Source of the DNA: Agathobaculum massiliense
GTDB taxonomy: Bacteria; Bacillota; Clostridia; Oscillospirales; Butyricicoccaceae
Reading direction: 5' to 3'
NCBI RefSeq assembly: GCF_900291975.1
Contig: NZ_OMPN01000001.1
Coordinates: forward strand, 2,866,501 to 2,930,500
Length of the DNA: 64,000 nt
Shown here: positions 13,780-23,200 of the stretch, in pieces
How positions within the stretch are numbered: the first letter of the stretch is position 1
How the letters are laid out: each line of letters starts with the position of its first letter
Made by a program: the position numbers and the translations under genes
The notes under the pieces: generated by a model
What the model saw: the letters and a program-made list of their open reading frames with translations, nothing else
Databases searched by the model: none
Told to the model about the DNA's origin: nothing

Positions 13780-14874
13780 TCAATTTTCCGCCGGAATGGC
13801 CGCGCGCAGGCGGTCGAGCGCAGCCTGGAAGCGCGGCTCGTCCCGCAGGGGCGCGTACCGCTCGTCCTCCTCGATAGCACGGAGCGTCAGGCGGTGTGTT
13901 TCAATAATATCGTTCCTTGTAGGGACATGCGTCTGCACCGCGGCAAAAAACGGGTTATCACGGTAATCGAGCGTATAGGCAAGGCGCGTGTCGATATACT
14001 GCTCGAACAGGTCAAGCGCCTGCGCCTGGTCGCCCTCATCCTGCGCGAGCATGATGCCGAGCAGCAGGCCGTTCGACCGGTCAAGTCCGAACAGAGCATC
14101 GACCGCGCGGTAGGCGTCAACCAGACGGTGGGCGGCGGCAAACGCCTTTTGCCGGCGGGCGATGGTGGTCAGGCTCATCAGCGCGGTTGATACCTCGCCC
14201 ACATGGGTCAGCAGCGCGCGGCGCGCAAGCTGCTCTGCCTCGGTCAGCTTTTCCTGTGCCAGGTAAAGGGACAGGCGCAGCTCATCCGAATCGATGCCCT
14301 GCTTTGGCGGCAGGCTGTCGATCAGCGCCTCGGCCTCTTCATAACGGCCCAGCATGGTGAGCATGCTGATGCGCAGGGAGCGGGAAACCTGCTTTTCGCC
14401 GGTTTCCTCGGATTGCTGTTCCCCCTGCTCAAACAGGGCGAGGCATCGCTCCGTAATATCGGACGCCGTCTGTTCCGTATCCTCCGCACGGTTGAGGGCT
14501 GCGGCGATGTAACGATAATACAGCGCGCCTGCGAGCAGCTTGATCGAGCCGCTGTGCGGGTATTCGCGCAGTACCGCCTCGACCGCCCGCACGCCCGCGT
14601 CAAAGCCCTGGTCGTCAAATACCTGATGCAGCCGGCTGGAAATGGCAAGCTGCTCCTCGCGCGCAGGGTCGCGGCGGAAATCGAGAAGTGCGTCCACGGA
14701 CAGGCCGAGCGCGCGGGCCAGCGGCGGCAGCAGCGTGATATCCGGATAGCTTGCGCAGGTTTCCCACTTGCTGACTGCGGCGGCGGACACGCCTACCATG
14801 TCAGCGAGCGTTTCCTGCGTCATCCCTTTTTCGCGGCGTGTTTGCATAATGATTTTTCCAATTTGCAGTTCCAT
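13780..14874 (-). CDS. XRE-family HTH regulator with TPR-like C-terminal region
   Basis: The protein has 364 residues. The N-terminal Cro/CI helix-turn-helix (M-T-Q-E-T-L-A-D-M-V-G-V-S-A-A-A-V-S-K-W-E, about residues 18-38) is followed by D-I-T-L-L-P-P-L-A-R-A-L-G-L-S-V-D-A-L-L. About 280 residues of helical repeats rich in Leu, Ala and Glu come next. This resembles TPR-type sensors in peptide- or metabolite-responsive one-component regulators. ATG 14874 is used; a TTG one codon upstream is possible. It stands alone, and an inverted repeat lies about 95 bp upstream of the start. The target is unknown. Confidence 0.82.
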   Translation of the reverse strand: MELQIGKIIMQTRREKGMTQETLADMVGVSAAAVSKWETCASYPDITLLPPLARALGLSVDALLDFRRDPAREEQLAISSRLHQVFDDQGFDAGVRAVEAVLREYPHSGSIKLLAGALYYRYIAAALNRAEDTEQTASDITERCLALFEQGEQQSEETGEKQVSRSLRISMLTMLGRYEEAEALIDSLPPKQGIDSDELRLSLYLAQEKLTEAEQLARRALLTHVGEVSTALMSLTTIARRQKAFAAAHRLVDAYRAVDALFGLDRSNGLLLGIMLAQDEGDQAQALDLFEQYIDTRLAYTLDYRDNPFFAAVQTHVPTRNDIIETHRLTLRAIEEDERYAPLRDEPRFQAALDRLRAAIPAEN

Positions 14875-14965
14875 CAAGAAAACCAGCTCTCTAAAATAGG
14901 ATCAAAGGGCTCTTTGTCATGCCTATCGTATCATATGACGCGCCGCCGCACAATGGAGGCGAAGT

Positions 14966-15000
14966 TTAACCAACGGTTGGATTATTCAACCGCTGGTTAA
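14966..15000. repeat. Inverted repeat TTAACCA...TGGTTAA
   Basis: Arms TTAACCA-CGGTTG and CAACCG-TGGTTAA (14 nt, one mismatched centre pair) surround a 7-nt spacer between the XRE-TPR and Lrp genes. No T run follows, so it looks more like an operator than a terminator. Confidence 0.5.
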
Positions 15001-15047
15001 GCTGTGGCGCAGGCATGGGCGCCGAAGCGGGAAGGGGGACAGCTGTG

Positions 15048-15506
15048 TTACAGGCGAAGCCCCTTGACATCCTTGATGCGGGACAAGATAACGTGTGTTT
15101 TCACGCTGACCGTACCGTCCAGACGGTCGATTTCGTTCCGGATGAACGTATCAAGCTCGTCCTGCGAGGCGGCGACAGCATGCACATGAAGGCAGCAATT
15201 GCCGCTCATGCGGTAGATCTGGGTGACGGTGCCGCACTGATAAAGCCGGTCGATCACGGCGTTCAGTGCGTCGGGAGCCGTTTCGATCTCAAAGTAGCAG
15301 GATACAGCGCCGCTGATTTTCTGCGGGTTGATGATGGTCGTGTATTCCTCGATGATCCCCTTTTTCTCCAGCGCGTCGATCCGGCCTTTCACCGCGACGC
15401 GCGAAAGGCCGACCAGCTCGCCGATCTCGGAATAGGAATAGCGAGCGTTCTGTGTGAGCAGGGTGAGGATCTTTTGGTCGAGGGCGTCCAGACAGTCCAG
15501 ATACAT
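15048..15506 (-). CDS. Lrp/AsnC family transcriptional regulator
   Basis: The 152-residue product has an N-terminal winged HTH (L-D-A-L-D-Q-K-I-L-T-L-L-T-Q-N-A-R-Y-S-Y-S-E-I-G-E-L-V-G-L-S) and a C-terminal RAM/AsnC ligand-binding domain (G-A-V-S-C-Y-F-E-I-E-T ... V-T-Q-I-Y-R-M-S-G-N-C-C-L-H-V). The last conserved strand is K-T-H-V-I-L-S. Such proteins sense amino acids and often control adjacent transport genes. Here the divergent neighbour is a MATE transporter 154 bp away, the likely target. An AAGGAGGC box precedes the ATG. Confidence 0.9.
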   Translation of the reverse strand: MYLDCLDALDQKILTLLTQNARYSYSEIGELVGLSRVAVKGRIDALEKKGIIEEYTTIINPQKISGAVSCYFEIETAPDALNAVIDRLYQCGTVTQIYRMSGNCCLHVHAVAASQDELDTFIRNEIDRLDGTVSVKTHVILSRIKDVKGLRL

Positions 15507-15580
15507 GGGGAAGCCTCCTTTTCAGGGTTGGATGATATAAGATAGTATAACACAGGGAAGGAACAAATAGAAATATATGA

Positions 15581-15609
15581 TTGACGAATTGATAAAATAT
15601 TGCTACTAT
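15581..15609 (+). promoter_or_regulatory. Promoter of the MATE transporter gene
   Basis: TTGACG, 17-bp spacer, TACTAT, in the Lrp-MATE divergent region. Confidence 0.65.
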
Positions 15610-15659
15610 AGTATTGCATAAAGAAAGATAATAATTACGTTTAGAAAAAAGGTGGACGT

Positions 15660-17000
15660 ATGCGAGGCGATTTGACAGAGGGCGATATCACCAAAAAGCT
15701 GTTGCTGTTCGCCCTGCCGCTGATGGCGGGCAACCTGCTACAGCAGATGTATAACGTGGCGGATACGCTGATCGTGGGCCGCTTTCTGGGGGCGGACGCG
15801 CTGGCGGCGGTCGGTTCGTCGTATACGCTGATGGTGTTCCTGACCTCTATCCTGCTCGGGCTGTGTATGGGGAGCAGCGCGTTTTTCTCCATCCAGTTTG
15901 GGCGGAAGGATATGGAGCGGCTCCGGACCAGCTTCGCTCTGTCGTTCCTGCTGATCGGTGCGGCGGCACTGCTGCTCAACCTCCTCTCGTTTGCCGGGCT
16001 GGACTGGATCATCCGCGCCCTGCAGGTGCCGCGGGAGGTTGTCGGACTGATGCGGGAATACCTGTTCTGCATCTTTTTCGGCATTCCGGCGACCTTTCTT
16101 TATAATTACTTTGCCAATCTGCTGCGCGCGGTCGGGGATTCGGTCACGCCGCTGCTGTTTTTGGGTATTGCGGCGGTGATGAACATTGCGCTCGATCTGG
16201 TGTTCGTGATTGTTTTTCGCTGGGGCGTGGCGGGCGCGGCGGCTGCGACCGTCCTGTCGCAGTATGCGTCCGGCCTGGGGATATTGCTGTATTACCTGCT
16301 CCGCTTTCCGGAGCTGCGGGTCGCGCGGCGGCATATCCGCTGGGACGGCGGTATCGTCCGTGAGATCGCGGGCCTGTCGGTGCTGACCTGCGTGCAGCAA
16401 TCGATTATGAACCTCGGCATCCTGATGGTGCAGGGCTTGGTCAACAGCTTCGGCAAGGTGGTGATGGCGGCGTTTGCCGCCGCGGTCAAGATCGATTCGT
16501 TCGCCTATATGCCGGTACAGGATTTCGGCAATGCGTTTTCCACCTTTATCGCCCAGAATTACGGCGCGGGAAAGGCGGAGCGGATCCGGCGCGGGATAAA
16601 AAGCGCGGCGCTGTCCGCGTTCGCGTTCTGCGCGGCCATCAGCCTTGCGGTATGCGCGCTGGCCCGTCCGCTCATGGGGCTGTTTGTCGACGCTGGGGAC
16701 ACAGCGATCATCGAGGCCGGCGTGGGCTACCTGCGGATTGAGGGGGCGTTCTATTTTGGTATCGGCCTGTTGTTCCTGCTGTATGGCTTTTATAGGGCGG
16801 TCAAGATGCCCGGGATGTCAGTGGTGCTGACGGTATTCTCGCTGGGTACGCGTGTGGCATTGGCTTACGCGTTGTCGGCTGTCCCTGCGCTGGGCGTGAC
16901 CGGCATCTGGATGTCGGTGCCAATCGGCTGGGCGCTGGCCGATGCGGTGGGCGTGCTGTATTACTACAGAAACCGGACGAGCATCCTTGCCGGGGGATAG
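15660..17000 (+). CDS. MATE family efflux transporter
   Basis: The 446-residue membrane protein has about 12 helices. It opens with the MATE/DinF pattern (T-E-G-D-I-T-K-K-L-L-L-F-A-L-P-L-M-A-G-N-L-L-Q-Q-M-Y-N-V-A-D-T), and the second half repeats it (V-Q-Q-S-I-M-N-L-G ... N-Y-G-A-G-K). These antiporters use Na+ or H+ gradients to export cationic or aromatic compounds. The substrate is unknown. It is divergent from an Lrp-type regulator and followed by a strong terminator. GGTGG lies upstream of the ATG. Confidence 0.92.
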   Translation: MRGDLTEGDITKKLLLFALPLMAGNLLQQMYNVADTLIVGRFLGADALAAVGSSYTLMVFLTSILLGLCMGSSAFFSIQFGRKDMERLRTSFALSFLLIGAAALLLNLLSFAGLDWIIRALQVPREVVGLMREYLFCIFFGIPATFLYNYFANLLRAVGDSVTPLLFLGIAAVMNIALDLVFVIVFRWGVAGAAAATVLSQYASGLGILLYYLLRFPELRVARRHIRWDGGIVREIAGLSVLTCVQQSIMNLGILMVQGLVNSFGKVVMAAFAAAVKIDSFAYMPVQDFGNAFSTFIAQNYGAGKAERIRRGIKSAALSAFAFCAAISLAVCALARPLMGLFVDAGDTAIIEAGVGYLRIEGAFYFGIGLLFLLYGFYRAVKMPGMSVVLTVFSLGTRVALAYALSAVPALGVTGIWMSVPIGWALADAVGVLYYYRNRTSILAGG

Positions 17001-17010
17001 GGCGGGATGA

Positions 17011-17047
17011 AACACGGGAGGGCGGCATTATGCCGCCCTCCCGTGTT
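17011..17047. terminator. Bidirectional terminator between MATE and SLH-peptidase genes
   Basis: 17-bp near-perfect stem AACACGGGAGGGCGGCA with its complement and TTA loop. Confidence 0.9.
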
Positions 17048-17049
17048 AT

Positions 17050-18267
17050 TTATCGTCCGAAATAGCTGAAATGCATGTAGTCGCGCTTGCTCGACCAGGC
17101 GTTCCCACCCCATGAAAAGCCGTATTTCGTAAAAGCGTTGTATACATCCCCGCCCTCTGGGATGGAGTAGGGGTCCTCGTAGGGCGACCAGTGCGTGCCG
17201 GTGGTCGGGGTGAGCGAGCCGTCCGCGTTGATAGTAGCCTCCATGTTTTCCTCCCAGTTGATATCGATCGCGGTACCCTGCGAATGCTCGCCCGTGCGCC
17301 AGGAATAGCAGCCGACATTTTTGATCGGGAACTGCTCGTCGCCGTTATAAATTTCCTCAAAGATTGCCTCGTAAATCGGGGCGAGCGACTGATTGACCTC
17401 GATATACGCGGTGCTGGAGGTCTTGCTCCCGTCGGCCTGGAGCCGCCAGACCGGAACCGAGATCTCCACCATGTGCGCCTCGGCCTCCTCGGCGGTCTGA
17501 TACTTTTCACCGCCCACACCGTAGACGAGCATCATTTTGTCCGTTTCCGTGGAGGGGAACATAAGGTCAGGATCGAGCCAGTAGTCAGGGACCGAAACAG
17601 CGCCCTCCTCGTCGGAAGGCTCCGCTTCAGGCTCCTGGTCCTCAAAGGCCTGGCAAAAGCGCTCCGCCATGATAAGGGCCTGCTCGCGTGTCGCCGTGCC
17701 GTTAGGCGCTAACAGCGTAGCCTCGTCCGCGGCGGAAATGCCGTTTACGATCGTATAATCGACCATGGTAATCATGGCGTTGACCGCATAATCGCTGATT
17801 TGCGGAACGTCGGGATAATCCTCCACGCAGGCATCGCCCGCGATGGCGGGGGCGTCGATGCCGGCGGCGTCCAGGATATTATACAGCATCACACAGAGGT
17901 CCTGCCGCTTGATGCTGGCGTCCGGATCGAAAATGCCGTCGCCGCGGCCGCTTACCAGGCCGAGCTCATATGCCGCGACCACATTGGGGTCGTCACAGTC
18001 GCGGAACGGCTTTTTGGCTGAAGCGAACACCGCCTTGCCGCTCACCGCCTTATAAGCGTTTACGGCAATGCCGCAGAATTCCGCGCGGGTGATCTCGGCC
18101 TTTGCGTTGAGCGCTTCGAGCGCGCTGGGCATCAGGCCGGCAGCCTGCGCGGCTGCGACGCCCTCCTCCGCCCAGGAGGAAATATTGGAAAGCGCGCCGG
18201 CCTGCTGGACGAACAACGCCGCTGTCAACGCCAACGCACCCGCCCGGCGGGCAAAGGGATGGGACAT
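17050..18267 (-). CDS. SLH-domain exoprotein with M15-type D,D-carboxypeptidase domain
   Basis: The 405-residue protein has an N-terminal signal peptide (R-R-A-G-A-L-A-L-T-A-A-L-F-V-Q-Q-A-G-A-L). SLH repeats cover about residues 25-210 (A-E-E-G-V-A-A-A-Q-A-A-G-L, I-T-R-A-E-F-C, I-K-R-Q-D-L-C-V-M-L-Y). The C-terminal VanY-like domain has zinc-site motifs H-S-Q-G-T-A-I-D-I (His about 327, Asp about 334) and D-Y-M-H-F (about 398-402). The SLH part should anchor it to secondary wall polymers, and the peptidase would trim D-Ala from peptidoglycan stems. ATG 18267 has AAGGAGGTC upstream. A second SLH protein lies at 24247. Confidence 0.88.
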   Translation of the reverse strand: MSHPFARRAGALALTAALFVQQAGALSNISSWAEEGVAAAQAAGLMPSALEALNAKAEITRAEFCGIAVNAYKAVSGKAVFASAKKPFRDCDDPNVVAAYELGLVSGRGDGIFDPDASIKRQDLCVMLYNILDAAGIDAPAIAGDACVEDYPDVPQISDYAVNAMITMVDYTIVNGISAADEATLLAPNGTATREQALIMAERFCQAFEDQEPEAEPSDEEGAVSVPDYWLDPDLMFPSTETDKMMLVYGVGGEKYQTAEEAEAHMVEISVPVWRLQADGSKTSSTAYIEVNQSLAPIYEAIFEEIYNGDEQFPIKNVGCYSWRTGEHSQGTAIDINWEENMEATINADGSLTPTTGTHWSPYEDPYSIPEGGDVYNAFTKYGFSWGGNAWSSKRDYMHFSYFGR

Positions 18268-18412
18268 AGGGAAAGACCTCCTTGTGTCTCAATAAAGAGA
18301 ATTAGGATATTTTATGGAATAGTTAAGCGCAAAAACCTGGGAAAAACCGTTGAAAAAGGAATTTATTCACAATACACACAGGCTTTTCCACAACCCGCCG
18401 CGCGGAAGTGGG

Positions 18413-19936
18413 TCAATCGGCGGCCGCACGGTCGAGCGTGCGGTACTGTAGGGCCTCGGCAAGATGCTCGGACTGGATGGACGCGCTGCCGGCCAGATCA
18501 GCGACCGTTCTCGCCACGCGCAGCACACGGTCGTGCGCGCGGGCGGTGAGGCCGAGCCGCTCAAACGCCGCCGCGAATATGCGGGAAGCGTCGTCGGACA
18601 GGGCACAGTACAGCGCCAATTGCGCGGGCGGTATTCTGGCGTTGCAGATACCGTCGCCCTGCCGCTGGTACTGGACCACGCGGGCGGCGCACACGCGGTC
18701 GCGGATCGCCGCCGAAGGCTCCTCGGCAGCCCGTCCGCGGGCAGCCAGCGCCGCATATTCGACAGGCTGTACCGCGATCTGCAGGTCGATGCGGTCGAGC
18801 AGAGGGCCGGACAGCCGCCGCAGGTACTGCTGCACGGAAGCGGGCGAGCAAGTGCAGCGGCCGCTTCCATACCAGCCGCATTTGCAGGGGTTCATAGCTG
18901 CGATTAATTGAAAATGCGCCGGATAAGTGACCTGCCCGGCAACGCGGGAGATCGTGATTTTTCCGTCTTCGAGCGGCTGGCGCAGGGTTTCGAGCACATC
19001 GCGGTGAAACTCGGGCAGCTCGTCCAGAAATAATACCCCATGGTGGGCCAGCGTGACTTCGCCGGGGACAGGGAGCCGCCCGCCGGCACCCGCGCCGCCC
19101 GCGACTGCGTTTGCGGAGGAGTTATGGTGCGGCGCGCGGAACGGCCGCTCCGCGCGGCCAACCGCTTCCTGGCCGCGGCCGACCGCCGACCAGACGCGGA
19201 TGACCTCCAGCCGCTCCGCATCGGACAGAGGCGGCAGGATGGTGGGGAAGCATTTTGCCATCATGCTCTTGCCCGACCCGGGCGGGCCGGAGAGAATAAT
19301 ATTGTGTCCGCCCGCAGCGGCGATCTCGAGCGCGCGCTTGACCGCGTGCTGCCCCATGACGTGCGAGAAATCGAGGGGCGCGCTGCACGGCGGCGGCGCG
19401 GCAGGCGGGAGACAGGGAGAAAGCGGGCGGCGCCCGTTCAGGTGGGCGAGCAGGTCGTCCAGGCCGGCCGCCGGCAGCACGGTGACGCCGGCGGCATAGG
19501 CGGCCTCGGCCGCGTTCTGCTGTGGGACAAATACCGTTCGGAAGCCGGCGTCCCGCACGGCGAGCGCCATAGAAAGTGCGCCGCACACCGGACGCAGCTC
19601 GCCGGTCAGGGACAACTCGCCGAGAAAGACGGCGTCCTGCGGCAGGGGATCGATCTCGCCCGCGGCCGCAAGGATGGAAAGCAGAATCGGAAGGTCATAG
19701 GCGGCGCCGGCCTTTTTGGTATCCGCGGGAGCGAGGTTGACCGTCAGGCGGGAAACCGGCCAGTCGAAGCCGCGGGATTTGACTGCGGCGCGCACACGCT
19801 CCCCAGCTTCGCTGACCGCGCCGGTCGGCAGGCCAACGATATCCAAACGGGGCAGGCCGCTGGACAGAAAGCATTCGGCCGTGACGATATATCCATCGAT
19901 GCCACGCAGGCCGGCTGAGAAGACACGCGATACCAT
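18413..19936 (-). CDS. YifB/ComM-family Mg-chelatase-like AAA+ ATPase
   Basis: The 507-residue protein has an N-terminal Lon-protease-like fold (R-V-F-S-A-G-L-R-G-I-D-G-Y-I-V-T-A-E, L-P-R-L-D-I-V-G-L-P). The central AAA+ core has Walker A G-P-P-G-S-G-K-S near residue 220 and Walker B V-L-F-L-D-E-L-P. The C-terminal Mg-chelatase region contains a cysteine cluster (N-P-C-K-C-G-W-Y-G-S-G-R-C-T-C-S). The ComM branch acts as a branch-migration helicase in natural transformation. Start 19936 is chosen for its GGAGGGG box, about 22 codons inside the longest frame. A single gene; role in this organism not testable here. Confidence 0.92.
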   Translation of the reverse strand: MVSRVFSAGLRGIDGYIVTAECFLSSGLPRLDIVGLPTGAVSEAGERVRAAVKSRGFDWPVSRLTVNLAPADTKKAGAAYDLPILLSILAAAGEIDPLPQDAVFLGELSLTGELRPVCGALSMALAVRDAGFRTVFVPQQNAAEAAYAAGVTVLPAAGLDDLLAHLNGRRPLSPCLPPAAPPPCSAPLDFSHVMGQHAVKRALEIAAAGGHNIILSGPPGSGKSMMAKCFPTILPPLSDAERLEVIRVWSAVGRGQEAVGRAERPFRAPHHNSSANAVAGGAGAGGRLPVPGEVTLAHHGVLFLDELPEFHRDVLETLRQPLEDGKITISRVAGQVTYPAHFQLIAAMNPCKCGWYGSGRCTCSPASVQQYLRRLSGPLLDRIDLQIAVQPVEYAALAARGRAAEEPSAAIRDRVCAARVVQYQRQGDGICNARIPPAQLALYCALSDDASRIFAAAFERLGLTARAHDRVLRVARTVADLAGSASIQSEHLAEALQYRTLDRAAAD

Positions 19937-20121
19937 GTTAAGCCCCTCCGAAACGCCAATTCTTACCGCTAATACTATACTACAAAATGTCAAATTCCGC
20001 AATGCAAAACGTCAAATGCAAACTAAATGTAATATTTATGGTACAAAAAGAGCAATTTGTTTCACGATATGAAATCGGTTCCGAAAAAGCGGAAATCGTT
20101 ATGAATTTGTCATATTGGGTG

Positions 20122-20150
20122 TTTACAATTGGAGGGAGGAGTGCTAAAAT
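20122..20150 (+). promoter_or_regulatory. Promoter of nifJ
   Basis: TTTACA, 17-bp spacer, TAAAAT. The AT-rich 200 bp upstream holds a TTTCA-N5-TGAAA inverted repeat (20059-20073) and two similar AATGTCAAAT/AACGTCAAAT segments. The 19937-20250 stretch contains no gene. Confidence 0.7.
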
Positions 20151-20250
20151 AAATACGGTTGGTGAAGATCGCTTTTTCGGCGCAAAACTGGTGCGGAAAG
20201 GTCCTTTTTCACCCCTTCAGCATGTTATAACTGAATAGGAGGATATAAAC

Positions 20251-23200
20251 ATGGCAAGAAAGATGAAGTCCATGGACGGTAACACTGCGGCCGCGCACGT
20301 GTCGTATGCGTTTACCGAGGTCGCGGGTATCTATCCGATTACCCCGTCCAGCCCCATGGCAGACAGCGTTGACCAGTGGGCAGCCGCAGGTCAGAAGAAC
20401 ATTTTCGGTACAACCGTCAAGGTGATCGAAATGCAGTCCGAGGCGGGTGCTGCGGGTACGGTACACGGCTCCCTTGCGGCCGGTGCGCTGACCACCACCT
20501 ACACCGCGTCTCAGGGCCTGTTGCTGATGATCCCGAATATGTACAAGATCGCGGGCGAACTGCTTCCCTGTGTCTTCCATGTTTCGGCGCGTACGGTTGC
20601 GTCCCATGCGCTGAACATCTTTGGCGACCATTCCGACGTTATGGCCTGCCGCCAGACCGGTTTCGCCATGCTGGCTGAAACCAACCCGCAGGAAGTGATG
20701 GATCTGGGCGCGGTCGCGCACCTGGCGACCATCAAGTCCCGCGTTCCGTTCATCAACTTCTTTGACGGCTTCCGCACCTCCCACGAGATCCAGAAGATCG
20801 AGGTTTGGGACTACGAGGACCTGAAGGAAATGTGCGACATGGACGCTGTCGAGGCGTTCCGCAAGCGCGCCCTCAATCCGGAGCATGCGATGATGCGCGG
20901 CTCGCACGAGAACGGCGACGTATTCTTCCAGCACCGCGAGGCCTGCAACAAGTTCTACGACGCTGTTCCGGAGATCGTAGAGGAGTACATGGGCAAGGTC
21001 AACGCCAAACTCGGTACTGACTATCAGCTGTTCAACTACTACGGCGCTGCCGACGCTGACCGCGTGATTATCGCGATGGGTTCGATCTGCGACGTGGCGG
21101 AGGAAGTGATCGATTACCTGAACGCGCACGGCGAAAAGGTCGGTCTTGTCAAGGTCCGTCTGTACCGCCCGTGGCGCGCGGACAAGCTGCTGGCCGCGAT
21201 TCCGTCTACCGCTAAGAAGCTCGCGGTCCTCGACCGCACCAAGGAGCCCGGCGCGCAGGGCGAGCCGCTCTACCTCGATGTCGTCACCGCGCTGGCGAAC
21301 GCCGGCATCACCGATAAGGTCGTTATCGGCGGCCGATACGGTCTCGGCTCCAAGGACACGCCTCCGGCGTCCGTCTTTGCCGTATACGAGGAACTGACCA
21401 AGGCCGAGCCCAAGCCCCAGTTCACCATTGGCATCACCGACGACGTTACCTACCTGTCCCTCGAGGAGAAGCCGGCGCCGAACACCGCGGCGGAAGGCAC
21501 CATCGAGTGCAAGTTCTGGGGTCTCGGCGGCGACGGTACGGTCGGCGCAAACAAGAACTCTATCAAGATCATCGGCGACCATACCGACAAGTATGTTCAG
21601 GCGTACTTCCAGTACGACTCCAAGAAGACCGGCGGCGTGACCATTTCGCACCTGCGCTTTGGCGACAAGCCGATCAAGTCTCCTTACTATATCAACAAGG
21701 CGGACTTCGTTGCCTGCCATAATCCTTCCTATATCGTTAAGGGCTTCCCGATGGTCCGCGACGTCAAGCCGGGCGGTATCTTCATGATCAACTGCCAGTG
21801 GACCGACGAAGAGCTTGACCACCACATGCCGGCTGCTGCCAAGCGCTATATTGCTTCCAACAACATCCAGCTTTACACGATCAACGCGATCGACAAGGCG
21901 ATCGAGATCGGCATGGGCAAGCGCACCAACACCATCCTGCAGTCCGCGTTCTTCACGCTGGCCAAGGTTATGCCGCAGGAAGAAGCGATTGGCTACATGA
22001 AGGATGCCGCTACCAAGTCCTACCTGAAGAAAGGCCAGGATATCGTCGATATGAACCACAAGGCGATCGACGTTGGCGCGACCGCGTTCCACAAGGTCGA
22101 GATTCCGGCGTCTTGGGCGAATGCCGCGGACGAAGCGGACAACCGCGACCTGCAGGGCCGTCCGGAAGTCGTCAAGATGGTCAAGGACGTTATGGAGCCC
22201 ATCGGCCGCATGGACGGCGACTCTCTGCCGGTATCCGCTTTCGCCGGCGAGCATGTTGACGGTTCGTTCGAGCACGGCGCTGCCGCTTACGAGAAGCGCG
22301 GCGTAGCCGTTACCGTTCCGACCTGGAACGCCGAGACCTGCGTACAGTGCAACCAGTGCGCTTATGTCTGCCCGCACGCCACCATCCGTCCGTTCGCGCT
22401 GACCGAGGAAGAGGCTGCCGCCGCTCCGGCTTCTGCCAAGATCGTGGACATCAAGGCTGGCAAGGGCAAGGGCGTGTACAAGTACACGATGGCTGTTTCC
22501 CCGCTCGACTGCATGGGCTGCGGCGTGTGCGTAGGCGTATGCCCGACCAAGTCGCTCACCATGGTTCCGCAGGAGCAGGAAGCTGCCCAGCAGGATGCGT
22601 TCGATTACTGCGTAGCCAAGGTTGCCGAGAAGGCCGACATGATCTCGACTGCTTCCGTCAAGGACAGTCAGTTCAAGAAGCCGCTGCTTGAGTTCTCCGG
22701 CTCGTGCGCAGGCTGCGCCGAAACCTCTTACGCCCGCCTGATCACCCAGGTCTGCGGCGACCGTATGTATATCTCCAACGCTACTGGATGCTCGTCCATC
22801 TGGGGTGGTCCTGCTGCTACCAGCCCGTACACCGTTGACGCGAATGGCCACGGTCCGGCTTGGGCGAACAGCCTGTTCGAGGACAACGCGGAGCACGGCC
22901 TCGGCATGTACTATGGCCAGCTCGCCATCCGTGAACGCCTGATCTCCAAGCTCGAAGAGATGGCTGCGGCGGATGCGACTCCGGCCGAAACCAAGGACGC
23001 GATCGCCAAGTTCCTGGAAACCAAGGACAACGGCGCTGCTAACGCGGAGCCGGCCAAGGCTCTGGCCGCTGTGCTTGAGCAGGGCGCGGCTGCCGGCTGC
23101 GACGCCTGCAAGGAAATCGTTGCGCATAAGGAATACTTGGCCAAGAAGTCCGTCTGGATCTTCGGCGGCGACGGCTGGGCTTATGATATCGGCTTCGGCG

